The position numbers and the translations under genes were made by a program. Of a stretch of DNA of 64,000 nt, positions 54,150 through 64,000 are shown piece by piece. The stretch comes from Alteromonas antoniana (lineage in GTDB: Bacteria; Pseudomonadota; Gammaproteobacteria; Enterobacterales; Alteromonadaceae): the NCBI RefSeq assembly GCF_019249295.1, contig NZ_JAESDH010000001.1, forward strand, positions 1 to 64,000, in the 5' to 3' direction. Below the pieces are notes generated by a model, which was given only the letters and a program-made list of their open reading frames with translations, ran no database searches and was not told the origin of the DNA. Position 1 is the stretch's first letter. Each line of letters begins with the position of its first letter.

Positions 54150-55313
54150 ATGACGGACGATAAGTCGTTGCCCGCTTTTGATGAGCGCTTCGACAATCTG
54201 CTAATTGCACAGGAACGTGTGTTTAAAATGCTGGGACGTCGCAGTCCCGGTGAAGTGAGATTCGAAGAGTCAGAACAGGGCGATGCCCGTCGCGAGCTGC
54301 TTCATGTAGAAAAAGTAGCGATAAAAAACAAAGCGCTACAGGAACAGCACGAGGCTTCTTTTATCGACAGCGTGCGGTTTGATCTGCACGAGCTGGTGAT
54401 GCATGAACTCAATATGCAGTTGGAGAGCTCCGAAAATATCTATCAAAAAGTATTGTCGTTATCTGATGATACCGCTGACATGCTTGACACCCTCTCGTTA
54501 CGCGCCACTACCATCTCCCGCATCGAGCGTTTTGCTTCCGCTCAACCGTGGCTCTATGACGAGCTGATGCAGATTGTGAACTCGCCAGCCCATCGTCGTC
54601 GTGATTCAAAAGGGCGCGTCATTGTTGTTGAGTCGTTACGCACAGCACTTAGCTTTATCGGCATTGAGAATTTGCGAATTATTTTGCCTTCGCTGGTATT
54701 CAAACGAACGCTGCCTCAGATTACGGACCCCTACCCGCAAATCAAACACAAGCTACTGCAATATGCCAACGGCACAGCGGTTGCTGCGCGGGAGCTGGCG
54801 CGATTTACCTCGGTAAAGCCTGTGGATGCGTTCACGCTTGGTATGCTGTCTAACCTGGGCAGATGCACTATTACGCGGTTGTATTTCCGCTTATTTGACG
54901 GTGTACAGCGCAAGATGCTTGAAGAGGCACAGCGGAACCGACAACGCGATGTGCATGATGCACTGCTTAAAATACGCCCCTCAGCGAACTATTTGATTGC
55001 ATTGCAGAATGAGTATGCCGATAAAGTCAGCGCTGATATTTTCGAACATATGCATTTTAGGCGACTGTCGATTGTTACTCCTATGCGAAGCGTTGCTAAT
55101 AATGAAACGCCTGAACCCGGCTCTCTGGCTGACGTTCTGACTCAGGCCCGCCATTACGCGCAGGTTCGTATGGCATATCAACACCGCGTTGTTGATAAGA
55201 AAGAACTAAAACCTCTCTTCGTTCAGCGTAAGTATCCACCCGGCGCACTTGAAGCGATGAAAGAGGTGGACATTTTTCAGTTGCCGGTTATCTCGTCGTC
55301 AGAAAACGGTTAA
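54150..55313 (+). CDS. HDOD-domain protein
   Basis: A 387-aa cytoplasmic protein. The central part (about 100-300) is an HDOD domain, an HD-like fold that has lost metal ligands and usually serves in signalling: SFIGIENLRIILPSLVFK and DAFTLGMLSNLGRC. The N-terminus is charged and helical. HDOD proteins often link c-di-GMP, motility and surface behaviour. The ATG at 54150 has AGGAG 10 bp upstream and follows a FliA-like promoter. The partner is unknown. Confidence 0.8.
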   Translation: MTDDKSLPAFDERFDNLLIAQERVFKMLGRRSPGEVRFEESEQGDARRELLHVEKVAIKNKALQEQHEASFIDSVRFDLHELVMHELNMQLESSENIYQKVLSLSDDTADMLDTLSLRATTISRIERFASAQPWLYDELMQIVNSPAHRRRDSKGRVIVVESLRTALSFIGIENLRIILPSLVFKRTLPQITDPYPQIKHKLLQYANGTAVAARELARFTSVKPVDAFTLGMLSNLGRCTITRLYFRLFDGVQRKMLEEAQRNRQRDVHDALLKIRPSANYLIALQNEYADKVSADIFEHMHFRRLSIVTPMRSVANNETPEPGSLADVLTQARHYAQVRMAYQHRVVDKKELKPLFVQRKYPPGALEAMKEVDIFQLPVISSSENG

Positions 55314-55331
55314 TTTTTTGTGGATATTCAT

Positions 55332-55353
55332 GCAACCGCAGCCCTGCGGTTGC
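55332..55353 (+). terminator. Hairpin after the HDOD gene
   Basis: GCAACCGCAG/CTGCGGTTGC, a 10-bp perfect stem with a 2-nt loop, followed by TATTTCCC. Probable terminator with a weak T-run. Confidence 0.55.
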
Positions 55354-55423
55354 TATTTCCCGGCACATTCCAACAACGTAAAGCCGTTCAGCCGAATGGT
55401 CTAATCTGTAGTTTTTCCCGTTA

Positions 55424-55441
55424 AATAGATAGTTATTCACT
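55424..55441 (+). promoter_or_regulatory. Possible ARG box upstream of astC/argD
   Basis: TAGAT-AGTT-ATTCA fits 8 of 10 core positions of TGAAT-N4-ATTCA. Only one box is seen, so this is tentative. Confidence 0.3.
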
Positions 55442-55470
55442 TTTCCTGCAAATTAAGCCATAACCCTTGA

Positions 55471-56817
<1,347 letters not shown>

Positions 56818-56844
56818 ATACACTTTTTTGTTGAGTAAGCGTTT

Positions 56845-57879
56845 ATGAATATTATTCGCCCAATCACATCGGCCGACTATGCTGCGCTGTATGATATAGC
56901 TGAAGAATCCGGTATCGGCTTTACGTCGCTGCCGGTAAACGAGGAACTGTTGCACCGCAAAATTGACCGTGCGACTAACTCCTTTACCAAAAATGTCACT
57001 CAGCCCGGCAATGAATCGTATCTTTTTGTTATGGAAGATACGCTGACCGGTCAGGTGGTAGGCACCAGCGGCATTGAAGCCGCTGTGGGCCTGGATGATG
57101 CGTTTTACCACTATCACCTGGGGAAAGTGGTGCATTCATCCCGTGAGCTTAAAATTCACAATACCGCGGAAATACTCACATTCTGCAACGACTACACGGG
57201 TGTTACGGAAATCTGCACTCTGTTCCTGCGGGAACAGGCTCGAGGCGGCATCAACGGCCGTTTCCTGTCAAAAGTCCGTTTTCTGTTCATGATGGAACAC
57301 CGTCACCGTTTCGCTGAAACCGTTATCGCAGAGATGCGAGGCGTTAGTGATGAACAAGGTCGTTCTCCTTTTTGGGAGTGGCTGGAAGAGCACTTCTTCT
57401 CGATGGACTTCCCAACCGCTGACTACTTGTCCGGCATCGGGAATAAGGTCTTTATTGCAGAACTGATGCCGAAGTATCCGATCTACGTGAACCTGCTCAG
57501 CAAAAAAGCGCAGGCAGTGATTGGCGAGGTGCATGATAAAACGCGACCCGCACTGCGATTATTGCAGGAAGAAGGCTTCAGTTGTCGTGGTTACGTTGAT
57601 ATTTTCGACGCCGGCCCGACAGTGGAAGCCAACCTCAGCCACGTTCGCACAGCGCAGGCCAGTCGCAAGTTGCCGGTAGTCATTGACGATCAAACCGCTG
57701 CTCAGGGACAGACCAGCTACATCATAAACACCTCAGTAGAAGATTTTCGCGCTGTCGCGACCGAAATGGCAGTGAGCGAAGAGCAGCAGGTTGCCGTATT
57801 GTCACGTCAGGCAGCCGCGGCGCTTAATATCAAAGAAGGTGATGCAGTCCGGTTCGCTCCGGTGAAATTCAGAGACTAA
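56845..57879 (+). CDS. astA: Arginine N-succinyltransferase
   Basis: A 344-aa enzyme that succinylates arginine, the first step of the AST route. The N-terminal [21 protein letters not shown] and the central [22 protein letters not shown] and [14 protein letters not shown] blocks are typical. It lies 27 bp after astC. Confidence 0.94.
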   Translation: MNIIRPITSADYAALYDIAEESGIGFTSLPVNEELLHRKIDRATNSFTKNVTQPGNESYLFVMEDTLTGQVVGTSGIEAAVGLDDAFYHYHLGKVVHSSRELKIHNTAEILTFCNDYTGVTEICTLFLREQARGGINGRFLSKVRFLFMMEHRHRFAETVIAEMRGVSDEQGRSPFWEWLEEHFFSMDFPTADYLSGIGNKVFIAELMPKYPIYVNLLSKKAQAVIGEVHDKTRPALRLLQEEGFSCRGYVDIFDAGPTVEANLSHVRTAQASRKLPVVIDDQTAAQGQTSYIINTSVEDFRAVATEMAVSEEQQVAVLSRQAAAALNIKEGDAVRFAPVKFRD

Positions 57880-57893
57880 TTACAGGACCCTAC

Positions 57894-59363
57894 ATGCAAA
57901 CTACACATTATATTAACGGCGAATGGCAGGCCGGTAACGGACACCCGTTAAAATCTGTCGATCCAGCGAAAAATGCCGTCATCTGGGAAGGCGTTTCTGC
58001 TTCCCCAGAGCAAGTCGACGCGGCTATCCGCGCCGCCCGTGAAGCTGCCCCACAATGGGCAGCAATGACAGTGGAAGCACGCCTGGAAATCATTAAGCGC
58101 TTCGGAGCGCTACTGGAAGAAAATAAGCCTCACCTGACCAAAGTTATTGCCAAAGAAACCGGTAAGCCTGAGTGGGAAACCGCGACCGAAGTGGGCGCTA
58201 TGATGGGCAAAATCGGCATCTCTGAAAAAGCCTACCATGAGCGTACAGGTACAGTTGAAAATCCGATGCCGGTAGGCCAGGCGTTTATTCGCCATAAGCC
58301 CCACGGTGTAGTGGCGGTTTTCGGTCCTTACAACTTCCCGGGGCACCTGCCAAACGGCCATATTGTCCCTGCGCTACTCGCCGGTAACACTGTCGTCTTC
58401 AAACCAAGCGACTTAACGCCGCTGGTTGCCGAAGAAATGATAAAACTATGGGACAAGGCCGGATTACCCAAAGGCGTACTCAACCTGGTTCAGGGTGAAG
58501 TAGAGACCGGCAAAGCACTGGCCAGCCATGCCGGTATTGATGGTTTGTTCTTCACCGGCAGCTCGCGCACCGGGAAAATCCTGCATGAACAGTTTGCTGG
58601 TCATCCGGGTAAAATTCTTGCGCTGGAAATGGGTGGAAATAACCCGCTTATCGTCAAGGATGTGGAAAATACTGACGCTGCAGTGCACGACATTGTGCAA
58701 TCGGCCTTTGTTACCTCAGGTCAACGCTGCACCTGTGCTCGTCGTTTGTTTATACCTAAGGGTGAACAAGGCGATGCGCTGTTGAACCGCTTTATCGAAG
58801 TGACGAAAAACATCAAAGTGGGTGAGTACGACGCTGAAGACCAACCTTTCATGGGTGCCATGATTTCGGCCAACGCCGCTGCCATGATGGTAAGTGCACA
58901 AGCCTCTCTGGAAAAAGCTGGCGCGAATGTGCTGGTTCGTCTTGAACAAAAAGATGAAAGCAAAGGTTTTGTCACCCCTGGCATTATTGATGTCACGGAT
59001 ATTATCAATGATATGCCGGATGAAGAGCACTTCGGTCCGCTGGTGAAAGTCATTCGTTACGACGATTTCGACGCCGCGATTGCAGAAGCCAACAACACCA
59101 GCTTCGGCTTATCTGCCGGCTTTATAGGTGACAACGAAGAAGATTATCGTTACTTCTTCCAGCGCATCCGCGCAGGTATCGTAAACTGGAACCGCCCCAT
59201 CACAGGTGCCAGCAGCGCTGCGCCATTTGGTGGTATCGGCGACAGTGGTAACCATCGTGCCAGCGCCTACTACGCTGCAGACTACTGCGCCTACCCGGTT
59301 GCGTCTGTCGAGCTGGATAAAGTTGCCCTGCCAGGCGCTCTGAACCCTGGCCTTTCACTGTAA
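57894..59363 (+). CDS. astD: Succinylglutamate-semialdehyde dehydrogenase
   Basis: A 489-aa NAD+-dependent aldehyde dehydrogenase. The nucleophile cysteine is in [11 protein letters not shown] and the general-base glutamate in [25 protein letters not shown] is a family block. It is fourth step of the AST pathway. astB and astE are not in the window. Confidence 0.94.
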   Translation: MQTTHYINGEWQAGNGHPLKSVDPAKNAVIWEGVSASPEQVDAAIRAAREAAPQWAAMTVEARLEIIKRFGALLEENKPHLTKVIAKETGKPEWETATEVGAMMGKIGISEKAYHERTGTVENPMPVGQAFIRHKPHGVVAVFGPYNFPGHLPNGHIVPALLAGNTVVFKPSDLTPLVAEEMIKLWDKAGLPKGVLNLVQGEVETGKALASHAGIDGLFFTGSSRTGKILHEQFAGHPGKILALEMGGNNPLIVKDVENTDAAVHDIVQSAFVTSGQRCTCARRLFIPKGEQGDALLNRFIEVTKNIKVGEYDAEDQPFMGAMISANAAAMMVSAQASLEKAGANVLVRLEQKDESKGFVTPGIIDVTDIINDMPDEEHFGPLVKVIRYDDFDAAIAEANNTSFGLSAGFIGDNEEDYRYFFQRIRAGIVNWNRPITGASSAAPFGGIGDSGNHRASAYYAADYCAYPVASVELDKVALPGALNPGLSL

Positions 59364-59384
59364 TTGATTAAGGATAATTGTCAG

Positions 59385-60191
59385 ATGCACAGCAACATCG
59401 ATACCTTGTTTTCACACATGTGGGACGATTATGTGACTATCACACCATCAGCACACAAAATTCACAAGCTGCTGTTAGGTGAAGAGTCAGGCGACGAAAT
59501 CGTAAACGACCACGTTGCATTTCGTACCTTTAAGCTGGATAAGACGCGCCTGGACAAGCTGGCCGCGCATTTTCTGGCGTTGGGTTATGAGGAAAAAGGT
59601 CAGTACGACTTCGAAGCCAAAAAGCTGGACGCGAAACACTTTGAGCATCCGGATGATACACAGCCAAAAGTGTTTATCAGTGAACTGCGTGTTGATGAGC
59701 TGTCTGAACAGGCACAGCAAATCATCCACAAGCTGGTAGATCAAATGAACCCGGATGTGGTTGAGGCTGACAACTTCCTGTATTCAGGACGTCACTGGGA
59801 TATCACCAAAGCCGACTATGACACGTTGCTGAACGAGTCAGAGTACGCAGCATGGCTGGCTGCATGGGGATTCCGCGCCAACCACTTTACTGTGAGCGTG
59901 AATCACCTGTCACAGACCAATGAACTGACAGAAGTTAACGAGCTGCTAAAAGAAGCGGGCTTTGTACTGAACACGTCTGGTGGGGAAATTAAGGGTGGCA
60001 AAGATGTACACCTGGCACAATCATCCACCATGGCCGACCGTGCTGACGTGGACTTCGGCGAGGAGACTATCGCCATTCCAAGTTGCTTCTATGAATTTGC
60101 GCAGCGCTATGCGATGCCTGACGGCAAGCTATATCAGGGCTTCGTAGCCGCCTCTGCAGATAAAATCTTCGAGAGCACAAACGCCAAGTAG
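59385..60191 (+). CDS. DUF1338 protein (2-oxoadipate dioxygenase-like)
   Basis: A 268-aa VOC-like protein. The DUF1338 pattern NDHVAFRTF (first metal histidine), FRANHFTVSVNHL (second histidine) and IPSCFYEFAQR (late glutamate region) is intact. Larger members (HglS/YdcJ) convert 2-oxoadipate to 2-hydroxyglutarate in lysine breakdown; this is the shorter form. The ATG at 59385 has AAGGATAATT upstream. Co-location with the AST genes suggests amino-acid breakdown, but its substrate is unproven. Confidence 0.82.
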   Translation: MHSNIDTLFSHMWDDYVTITPSAHKIHKLLLGEESGDEIVNDHVAFRTFKLDKTRLDKLAAHFLALGYEEKGQYDFEAKKLDAKHFEHPDDTQPKVFISELRVDELSEQAQQIIHKLVDQMNPDVVEADNFLYSGRHWDITKADYDTLLNESEYAAWLAAWGFRANHFTVSVNHLSQTNELTEVNELLKEAGFVLNTSGGEIKGGKDVHLAQSSTMADRADVDFGEETIAIPSCFYEFAQRYAMPDGKLYQGFVAASADKIFESTNAK

Positions 60192-60221
60192 GCTATTGCC
60201 AAGCGCGCTTAAGCACGACCA

Positions 60222-60250
60222 AAAAAAGCTGCCCAAAGGCAGCTTTTTTA
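60222..60250 (+). terminator. Terminator of the ast operon
   Basis: AAAAAAGCTGCC/GGCAGCTTTTTT, 12-bp perfect stem, CAAA loop, followed by ATTTTTG. A strong bidirectional intrinsic terminator between convergent genes. Confidence 0.93.
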
Positions 60251-60303
60251 TTTTTGACTATCGACACGCAGTGAGTCTGCGCTTGTGCACCAGGGCTTAA
60301 AAA

Positions 60304-62445
60304 TCAGAACGTACCGGCAGCGTGTTGCCTTGCCATAAATTGTTCAAATGGCATGGGCCGGTCAAAATAAAAGCCCTGCATTAAATCCACATCGCAATCC
60401 TGCAGCAGTGGAATATAAGACTCGCTCTCCACGCCTTCTACCACCACATCAAGACGAAGTCCCTGTAACATGGCTAACACGCCTTTGAGCAATGACAGCG
60501 CTTTGCTGTCGTGGTGTATGTCGCGGATCAGACTACGATCGACCTTCACCACCTGAAACTGAAATTTGCGCAGATAACTGATGGACGAAAAGCCGGTACC
60601 GAAATCGTCCAGCGCCAATGAAAAACCGGCTTCCCGGAGTGTCTCAAGACTTCTTACAGCGCTGCGTTCATCGCGCATAAAGATGGACTCTGTGATTTCA
60701 ATTTCAATCATTGATGTCGCAATATCACAGGAGTGACAAATGGCTGCTGCTCTTGAAGCAAACTCTTTGTCGAGCAACTGATTCGCGCTGATATTTATCG
60801 ACAATGGAATACTTAACCCCTGTGTTTCCATCATGCTGATATAATCACAGGCAGCTTCGAGCGCTTGCAGGCCGATATCAGAGTCGAACTGGTGTGCCTC
60901 TGCCAGCGGAATGAAAACGACAGGCGACACCATGCCGTGTAAGGAAGAATGCCAGCGACAGAGTACCTCTCCCCCTTTTAGCACGCCGCTGCCGTCGTAC
61001 TTGCCCTGAACATAGAAATCCAGGGCGTGATGGTTAACTGCACGGCGCAAATCGCTTAGCAAGCTGACACGTTCCTTAATGCTTTCCAGCAAACCTTCCT
61101 GATACGTGTTTACTCTGCCCTTGCCGGTTGTTTTCGCCTGGTACATTGCGGCGTCAGCATTTTGAATCAGCGTATCGATGCTCTCACCGTGTAGTGGATA
61201 TTCGGCAATGCCTATACTGGCAGAGAGGCGAAGCTCGGTTCCCTGAACATCCAGGCTAATTGATTCAATAAGTGCAATAATACGACTACACTTATCGCGG
61301 GCCTGATCGAGTGTCATCCCTGTCAGCGCGATGACGAATTCATCTCCACCCCACCGGGTAATCTGATGATGATAAGTGAATTCGTCAGTGAGCAAATCGG
61401 CAATACGTTTGAGAACAGCATCACCTTGTTCATGACCAGCGGTGTCATTGATTTGCTTGAAACCATCAAGATCGATAAACGCCAGAATAAACTGACTGTT
61501 AGTTTTGATGACCTGTTCCAGCGTGTCACGAAGGCCGTTGCGGTTGCGCAGGCCAGTCAAATCATCATGCAATGCCATCTTTTGTAATCTGGCTTCATTG
61601 GATTTTCGCTCGCTGATATCCCGCAACGTGGCAATAAGATAGGAGGAACTTTGATGTTGCGCTTCAAACCTCGCAATGGACACATCTACCGACACATTCT
61701 CACCATTCTCGTTGGTCACCACTGACTCGAACCTGACCTGCGAACCGGTTCGAAGCGAGCCCAGGTTGTCATCAGGATCGAGCAAAAAGGCCGACAGTGG
61801 ATGATGAACGCAGTGATCACGGGAGTGGATCTGAACTAATTGCAAAAAGGCATCATTACATTCGTTGATCTCCAGCGATTCAGACAGTACGAGCATGGGC
61901 TCGCGGGAACTGGAAAATGCCGATGCCATCAAGTGGAATGACTGCTCTGCTTTTCTTTCGCGGGTAATATCTTTGGTAGTGCCTACCACATGTAAGGCTG
62001 AGCCATGCTCATCACGTTCCAGCACGCGCCCGCGCAGCCGCATCCACTGAAAACTTTCTCTGACTTTAAAGCGAAACGCAATTTCCACTCTGTCACGGCC
62101 ACCATGTACCGCCAGCGTCCAGTGGAACTCCAGGGTAGTGATATCGTCTTCATGTACTTGTGACAGCAGGTCAAACGGAGAGCCTTTCCATACTGACTCA
62201 CTCTCTCCCCGTAGCGAGAAGGATCGCAGCTCAAAAGTATCGTTTTGCGCCATCCACTCCCAATACGACTCTTGGGAGGCCCATAACGCCAGTTCCAGCT
62301 TTTTTTGCGCAGACTGGCTGAACTGAAGAGCATCAAACAGCGCGACACTTTTTTCTGTCAGTAACTTTTCGGCTTGCTGCCGCGCCTGCTTTTCGCGCTT
62401 TAAACGCCTTTCCAGTACACGCAGCTGCTGTTCAGGCTCATTCAC
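60304..62445 (-). CDS. PAS-GGDEF-EAL cyclic di-GMP enzyme
   Basis: A 713-aa cytoplasmic protein: N-terminal coiled coil (1-50), two PAS domains (about 50-165 and 170-280), GGDEF (about 290-450) with canonical RWGGDEF, and EAL (about 465-705). The EAL signature reads EVL (GGEVLCRW), but NISANQ, EITES, DDFGTGFSS, VKVDRS and VVEGVE, with their metal ligands and base, are present, so both activities are possible. It starts 2 bp after the H-NOX gene, which is therefore its likely NO-sensing partner. Confidence 0.92.
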   Translation of the reverse strand: MNEPEQQLRVLERRLKREKQARQQAEKLLTEKSVALFDALQFSQSAQKKLELALWASQESYWEWMAQNDTFELRSFSLRGESESVWKGSPFDLLSQVHEDDITTLEFHWTLAVHGGRDRVEIAFRFKVRESFQWMRLRGRVLERDEHGSALHVVGTTKDITRERKAEQSFHLMASAFSSSREPMLVLSESLEINECNDAFLQLVQIHSRDHCVHHPLSAFLLDPDDNLGSLRTGSQVRFESVVTNENGENVSVDVSIARFEAQHQSSSYLIATLRDISERKSNEARLQKMALHDDLTGLRNRNGLRDTLEQVIKTNSQFILAFIDLDGFKQINDTAGHEQGDAVLKRIADLLTDEFTYHHQITRWGGDEFVIALTGMTLDQARDKCSRIIALIESISLDVQGTELRLSASIGIAEYPLHGESIDTLIQNADAAMYQAKTTGKGRVNTYQEGLLESIKERVSLLSDLRRAVNHHALDFYVQGKYDGSGVLKGGEVLCRWHSSLHGMVSPVVFIPLAEAHQFDSDIGLQALEAACDYISMMETQGLSIPLSINISANQLLDKEFASRAAAICHSCDIATSMIEIEITESIFMRDERSAVRSLETLREAGFSLALDDFGTGFSSISYLRKFQFQVVKVDRSLIRDIHHDSKALSLLKGVLAMLQGLRLDVVVEGVESESYIPLLQDCDVDLMQGFYFDRPMPFEQFMARQHAAGTF

Positions 62446-62447
62446 TA

Positions 62448-62984
62448 CTAAATCACTTTCAGGCTGAATTCATAAGTATGGGGTTCAGAGCTTTTAATCG
62501 TTTGACGCTCGACCGGCGTGCCGAAGTGTTCCGCCGCTGCGTCCATTAGCCCTTCGGCCAGCGCATAGAGCTCATGTTTAGAAAAATAACGAAGCCTCAT
62601 TGCCGTATCGGTACGCGAGAGCACCGTAAATTTCGGCAAATCGGCATCAGGATATAATTTTCGGACCTGCACATGGATATCACCATCCAGGTATTCCATC
62701 ACATCAAGCAAACTGTCTTTGCCTGAGAGCACTTGCCCGTGGGCGGCGGCCAGCTTACCAAAAAGGTAGAAGCCAAAATCATGTAATAGCTCATCGACAG
62801 GTTTGCCGGTTTTATCTACCAGCACAGTGACTATCTTTTCCAGCTCGCTAAACGGGTAATAACCCACTGCAGTAAAAGCGCCTTCGTTCTCCAGATTTGC
62901 TTCTACCAGTACCTCGTCGGCAAACTCCGGTGACGCCTTCTCTTCCAGCATGTCTACCAGTGAAGTGAACACAATTCCCAGCAT
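62448..62984 (-). CDS. H-NOX haem/NO-binding protein
   Basis: A 178-aa haem-nitric oxide/oxygen binding domain. The proximal haem-ligand histidine is H104 in DIHVQVRKLYPDA. The YxSxR motif that holds the haem propionates reads Y133-F-S135-K-H137: arginine is replaced by histidine. Facultative bacteria use stand-alone H-NOX proteins to regulate an adjacent kinase or diguanylate cyclase on NO binding, and here the next gene is a GGDEF-EAL enzyme. Confidence 0.92.
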   Translation of the reverse strand: MLGIVFTSLVDMLEEKASPEFADEVLVEANLENEGAFTAVGYYPFSELEKIVTVLVDKTGKPVDELLHDFGFYLFGKLAAAHGQVLSGKDSLLDVMEYLDGDIHVQVRKLYPDADLPKFTVLSRTDTAMRLRYFSKHELYALAEGLMDAAAEHFGTPVERQTIKSSEPHTYEFSLKVI

Positions 62985-63013
62985 CTATGACTCTCATTTT
63001 TGGATTAAAATTG

Positions 63014-63041
63014 AGTGTAGTTGAGTTTAGCGACTCTACAA
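63014..63041 (-). promoter_or_regulatory. Promoter of the H-NOX / GGDEF-EAL unit
   Basis: Minus-strand TTGTAG (63036-63041) and TACACT (63014-63019), 16-bp spacing, about 30 bp before the H-NOX start codon. Confidence 0.5.
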
Positions 63042-63058
63042 GCCGCTACCTCTGTTCT

Positions 63059-64000
63059 TTAGTCTACTTCTGGCGCATCAGGCTCCGCTGCAGGCTGAAC
63101 GGTCTCAACGTCAATGGCATCAACCCGCTGCAAGCCACGGGGAAGTTTATTTCCGCGTCGGCCGCGCTCACCCTGATAATGTTCAAGGTCTGCCGGGCTC
63201 AAAGTCATACTGCGTTTACCGGCAACAATTTTAATCGACGCACCGTCAGGCACTACTGCCAGCGATTTCACATACTCTTCCCGCGACTGTGCTTTCGCAG
63301 ACGGAATATTGATAAGCTTATTACCTTTTCCTTTACCAAGGCTGGGCAAATCGCGCAGCGGGAATAACAACATCCGGCCTTCGCTGGATACCGACAGACA
63401 CCAGTCGGTTTCGATATTGTGAACCGGCACCGGCTTAATCACTTTCGCCGCAACAGGCAGGCTCAGATACGCTTTACCGGCTTTATTTTTGCTGACCATG
63501 TCAGCGAACTTACCAACAAAGCCGTAACCGGCATCCGAAGCCATCAGGAAGCGCTGATCGTCAGCTCCCATTAATACATGTTCAAATTGCTCGCCACCGA
63601 CAAGACCGAAGCGACCGGTAAGCGGCTCCCCCTGACTTCTTGCTGAAGGCAGGCCATGCGCATCGCAGGCGAAGGTACGGCCTGACGAGTCCAGAAAGAC
63701 TGCCGGCTGGTTGCTACGCCCCTTGGCACTCGACCGATAGCTGTCGCCAGCTTTGTAACTTAGCGCTTCGGCGTCTACATCATGGCCTTTCGCACAACGT
63801 GCCCAGCCTTTTTCGGAGAGCACCACTGTCACGGCTTCCGAAGGCACCAGCTCTTTCTCAGACAAGGCTTTGGCATCGGCGCGTTCTACCAGCGGCGAGC
63901 GTCTGTCATCACCGTATTTTTCTGCATCGGCCAGGATTTCTTTCTTAATCAGGGTTTTCAGACGACGATCAGATCCAAGCAGTTGTTGAAGCTTATCGCG
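63059..64000 (-). CDS. parC: DNA topoisomerase IV subunit A, C-terminal part (gene runs off the window)
   Basis: The last 313 residues of ParC; the frame is open to the right edge at 64000. EKYGDDRRSPLVER and PSEAVTVVLSEKGW mark the end of the coiled-coil gate domain, followed by the C-terminal beta-pinwheel with blades such as KGHDVDAEALSYKAGDS, SARSQGEPLTGRF, MASDAGYGFVGKF and SKGKGNK-like LGKGKGNKLINIPSA. ParC with ParE unlinks daughter chromosomes. The active-site tyrosine domain lies outside the window. Confidence 0.95.
   Translation of the reverse strand, partial: RDKLQQLLGSDRRLKTLIKKEILADAEKYGDDRRSPLVERADAKALSEKELVPSEAVTVVLSEKGWARCAKGHDVDAEALSYKAGDSYRSSAKGRSNQPAVFLDSSGRTFACDAHGLPSARSQGEPLTGRFGLVGGEQFEHVLMGADDQRFLMASDAGYGFVGKFADMVSKNKAGKAYLSLPVAAKVIKPVPVHNIETDWCLSVSSEGRMLLFPLRDLPSLGKGKGNKLINIPSAKAQSREEYVKSLAVVPDGASIKIVAGKRSMTLSPADLEHYQGERGRRGNKLPRGLQRVDAIDVETVQPAAEPDAPEVD

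Overview
The window looks like a chromosomal segment of a marine gammaproteobacterium of the order Alteromonadales, most likely Alteromonadaceae (an Alteromonas/Salinimonas-like genus). This rests on the protein sequences and on several gene orders shared with Escherichia coli but in a marine-type variant: tRNA-Gly/orn/rsgA/psd, yibN-grxC-secB-gpsA, cpxA-cpxR divergent from a cpxP-like gene, argCBFGHA, mrcA divergent from pilMNOPQ-aroK-aroB-damX, dam-rpe-trpS, and pabA near argD/ast genes. The assignment is from memory of families; no database was searched.

Layout. 1-4.9 kb: three identical tRNA-Gly genes in a perfect 137-bp tandem array, oligoribonuclease, RsgA GTPase, phosphatidylserine decarboxylase, a DMT transporter and a glycerophosphodiester phosphodiesterase. 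5-14.8 kb: a MerC-family membrane protein behind a strong Zur-type operator, a YibQ-like deacetylase, a threonine/serine dehydratase, EnvC, a DUF4870 protein at the place where gpmI usually lies, the yibN-grxC-secB-gpsA operon, a GlxA regulator with an exported DJ-1 paralogue, and trmL. 15.4-21.1 kb: lysophospholipase, the Cpx two-component system with a CpxR box, an enlarged CpxP/Spy chaperone, a BAAT-type hydrolase and methylglyoxal synthase. 21.4-28.5 kb: the complete arginine operon argCBFGHA with two ArgR boxes and a long leader that contains a short ORF rich in late arginine codons and a terminator-like hairpin.

28.6-38.4 kb: an alpha/beta hydrolase, a 138-bp MITE-like palindrome, a yybP-ykoY manganese riboswitch in front of a GDT1-family exporter, YghU, a DUF4382 lipoprotein, a periplasmic binding-like protein, NAD malic enzyme and PBP1a. 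38.5-53.9 kb: the type IV pilus assembly genes pilMNOPQ, aroK, aroB, damX, an extra MASE4-GGDEF diguanylate cyclase, dam, two small membrane-associated proteins, a TorF-type porin, rpe, trpS and pabA. 54-60.2 kb: an HDOD protein with a possible sigma-28 promoter, and an arginine catabolic (AST) operon astC/argD-astA-astD followed by a DUF1338 protein. 60.3-64 kb: a PAS-GGDEF-EAL protein two bases behind an H-NOX haem sensor gene, and the 3' part of parC, which runs off the right edge.

The window is mostly core housekeeping DNA. The most interesting candidate is the argC leader (21480-21824), where the sequence suggests a leader peptide and attenuator on top of ArgR control. Other points worth a look are the Zur-controlled MerC protein, the single-chain double CpxP, the H-NOX with an altered YxSxR motif beside a c-di-GMP enzyme, and the MITE-like repeat.
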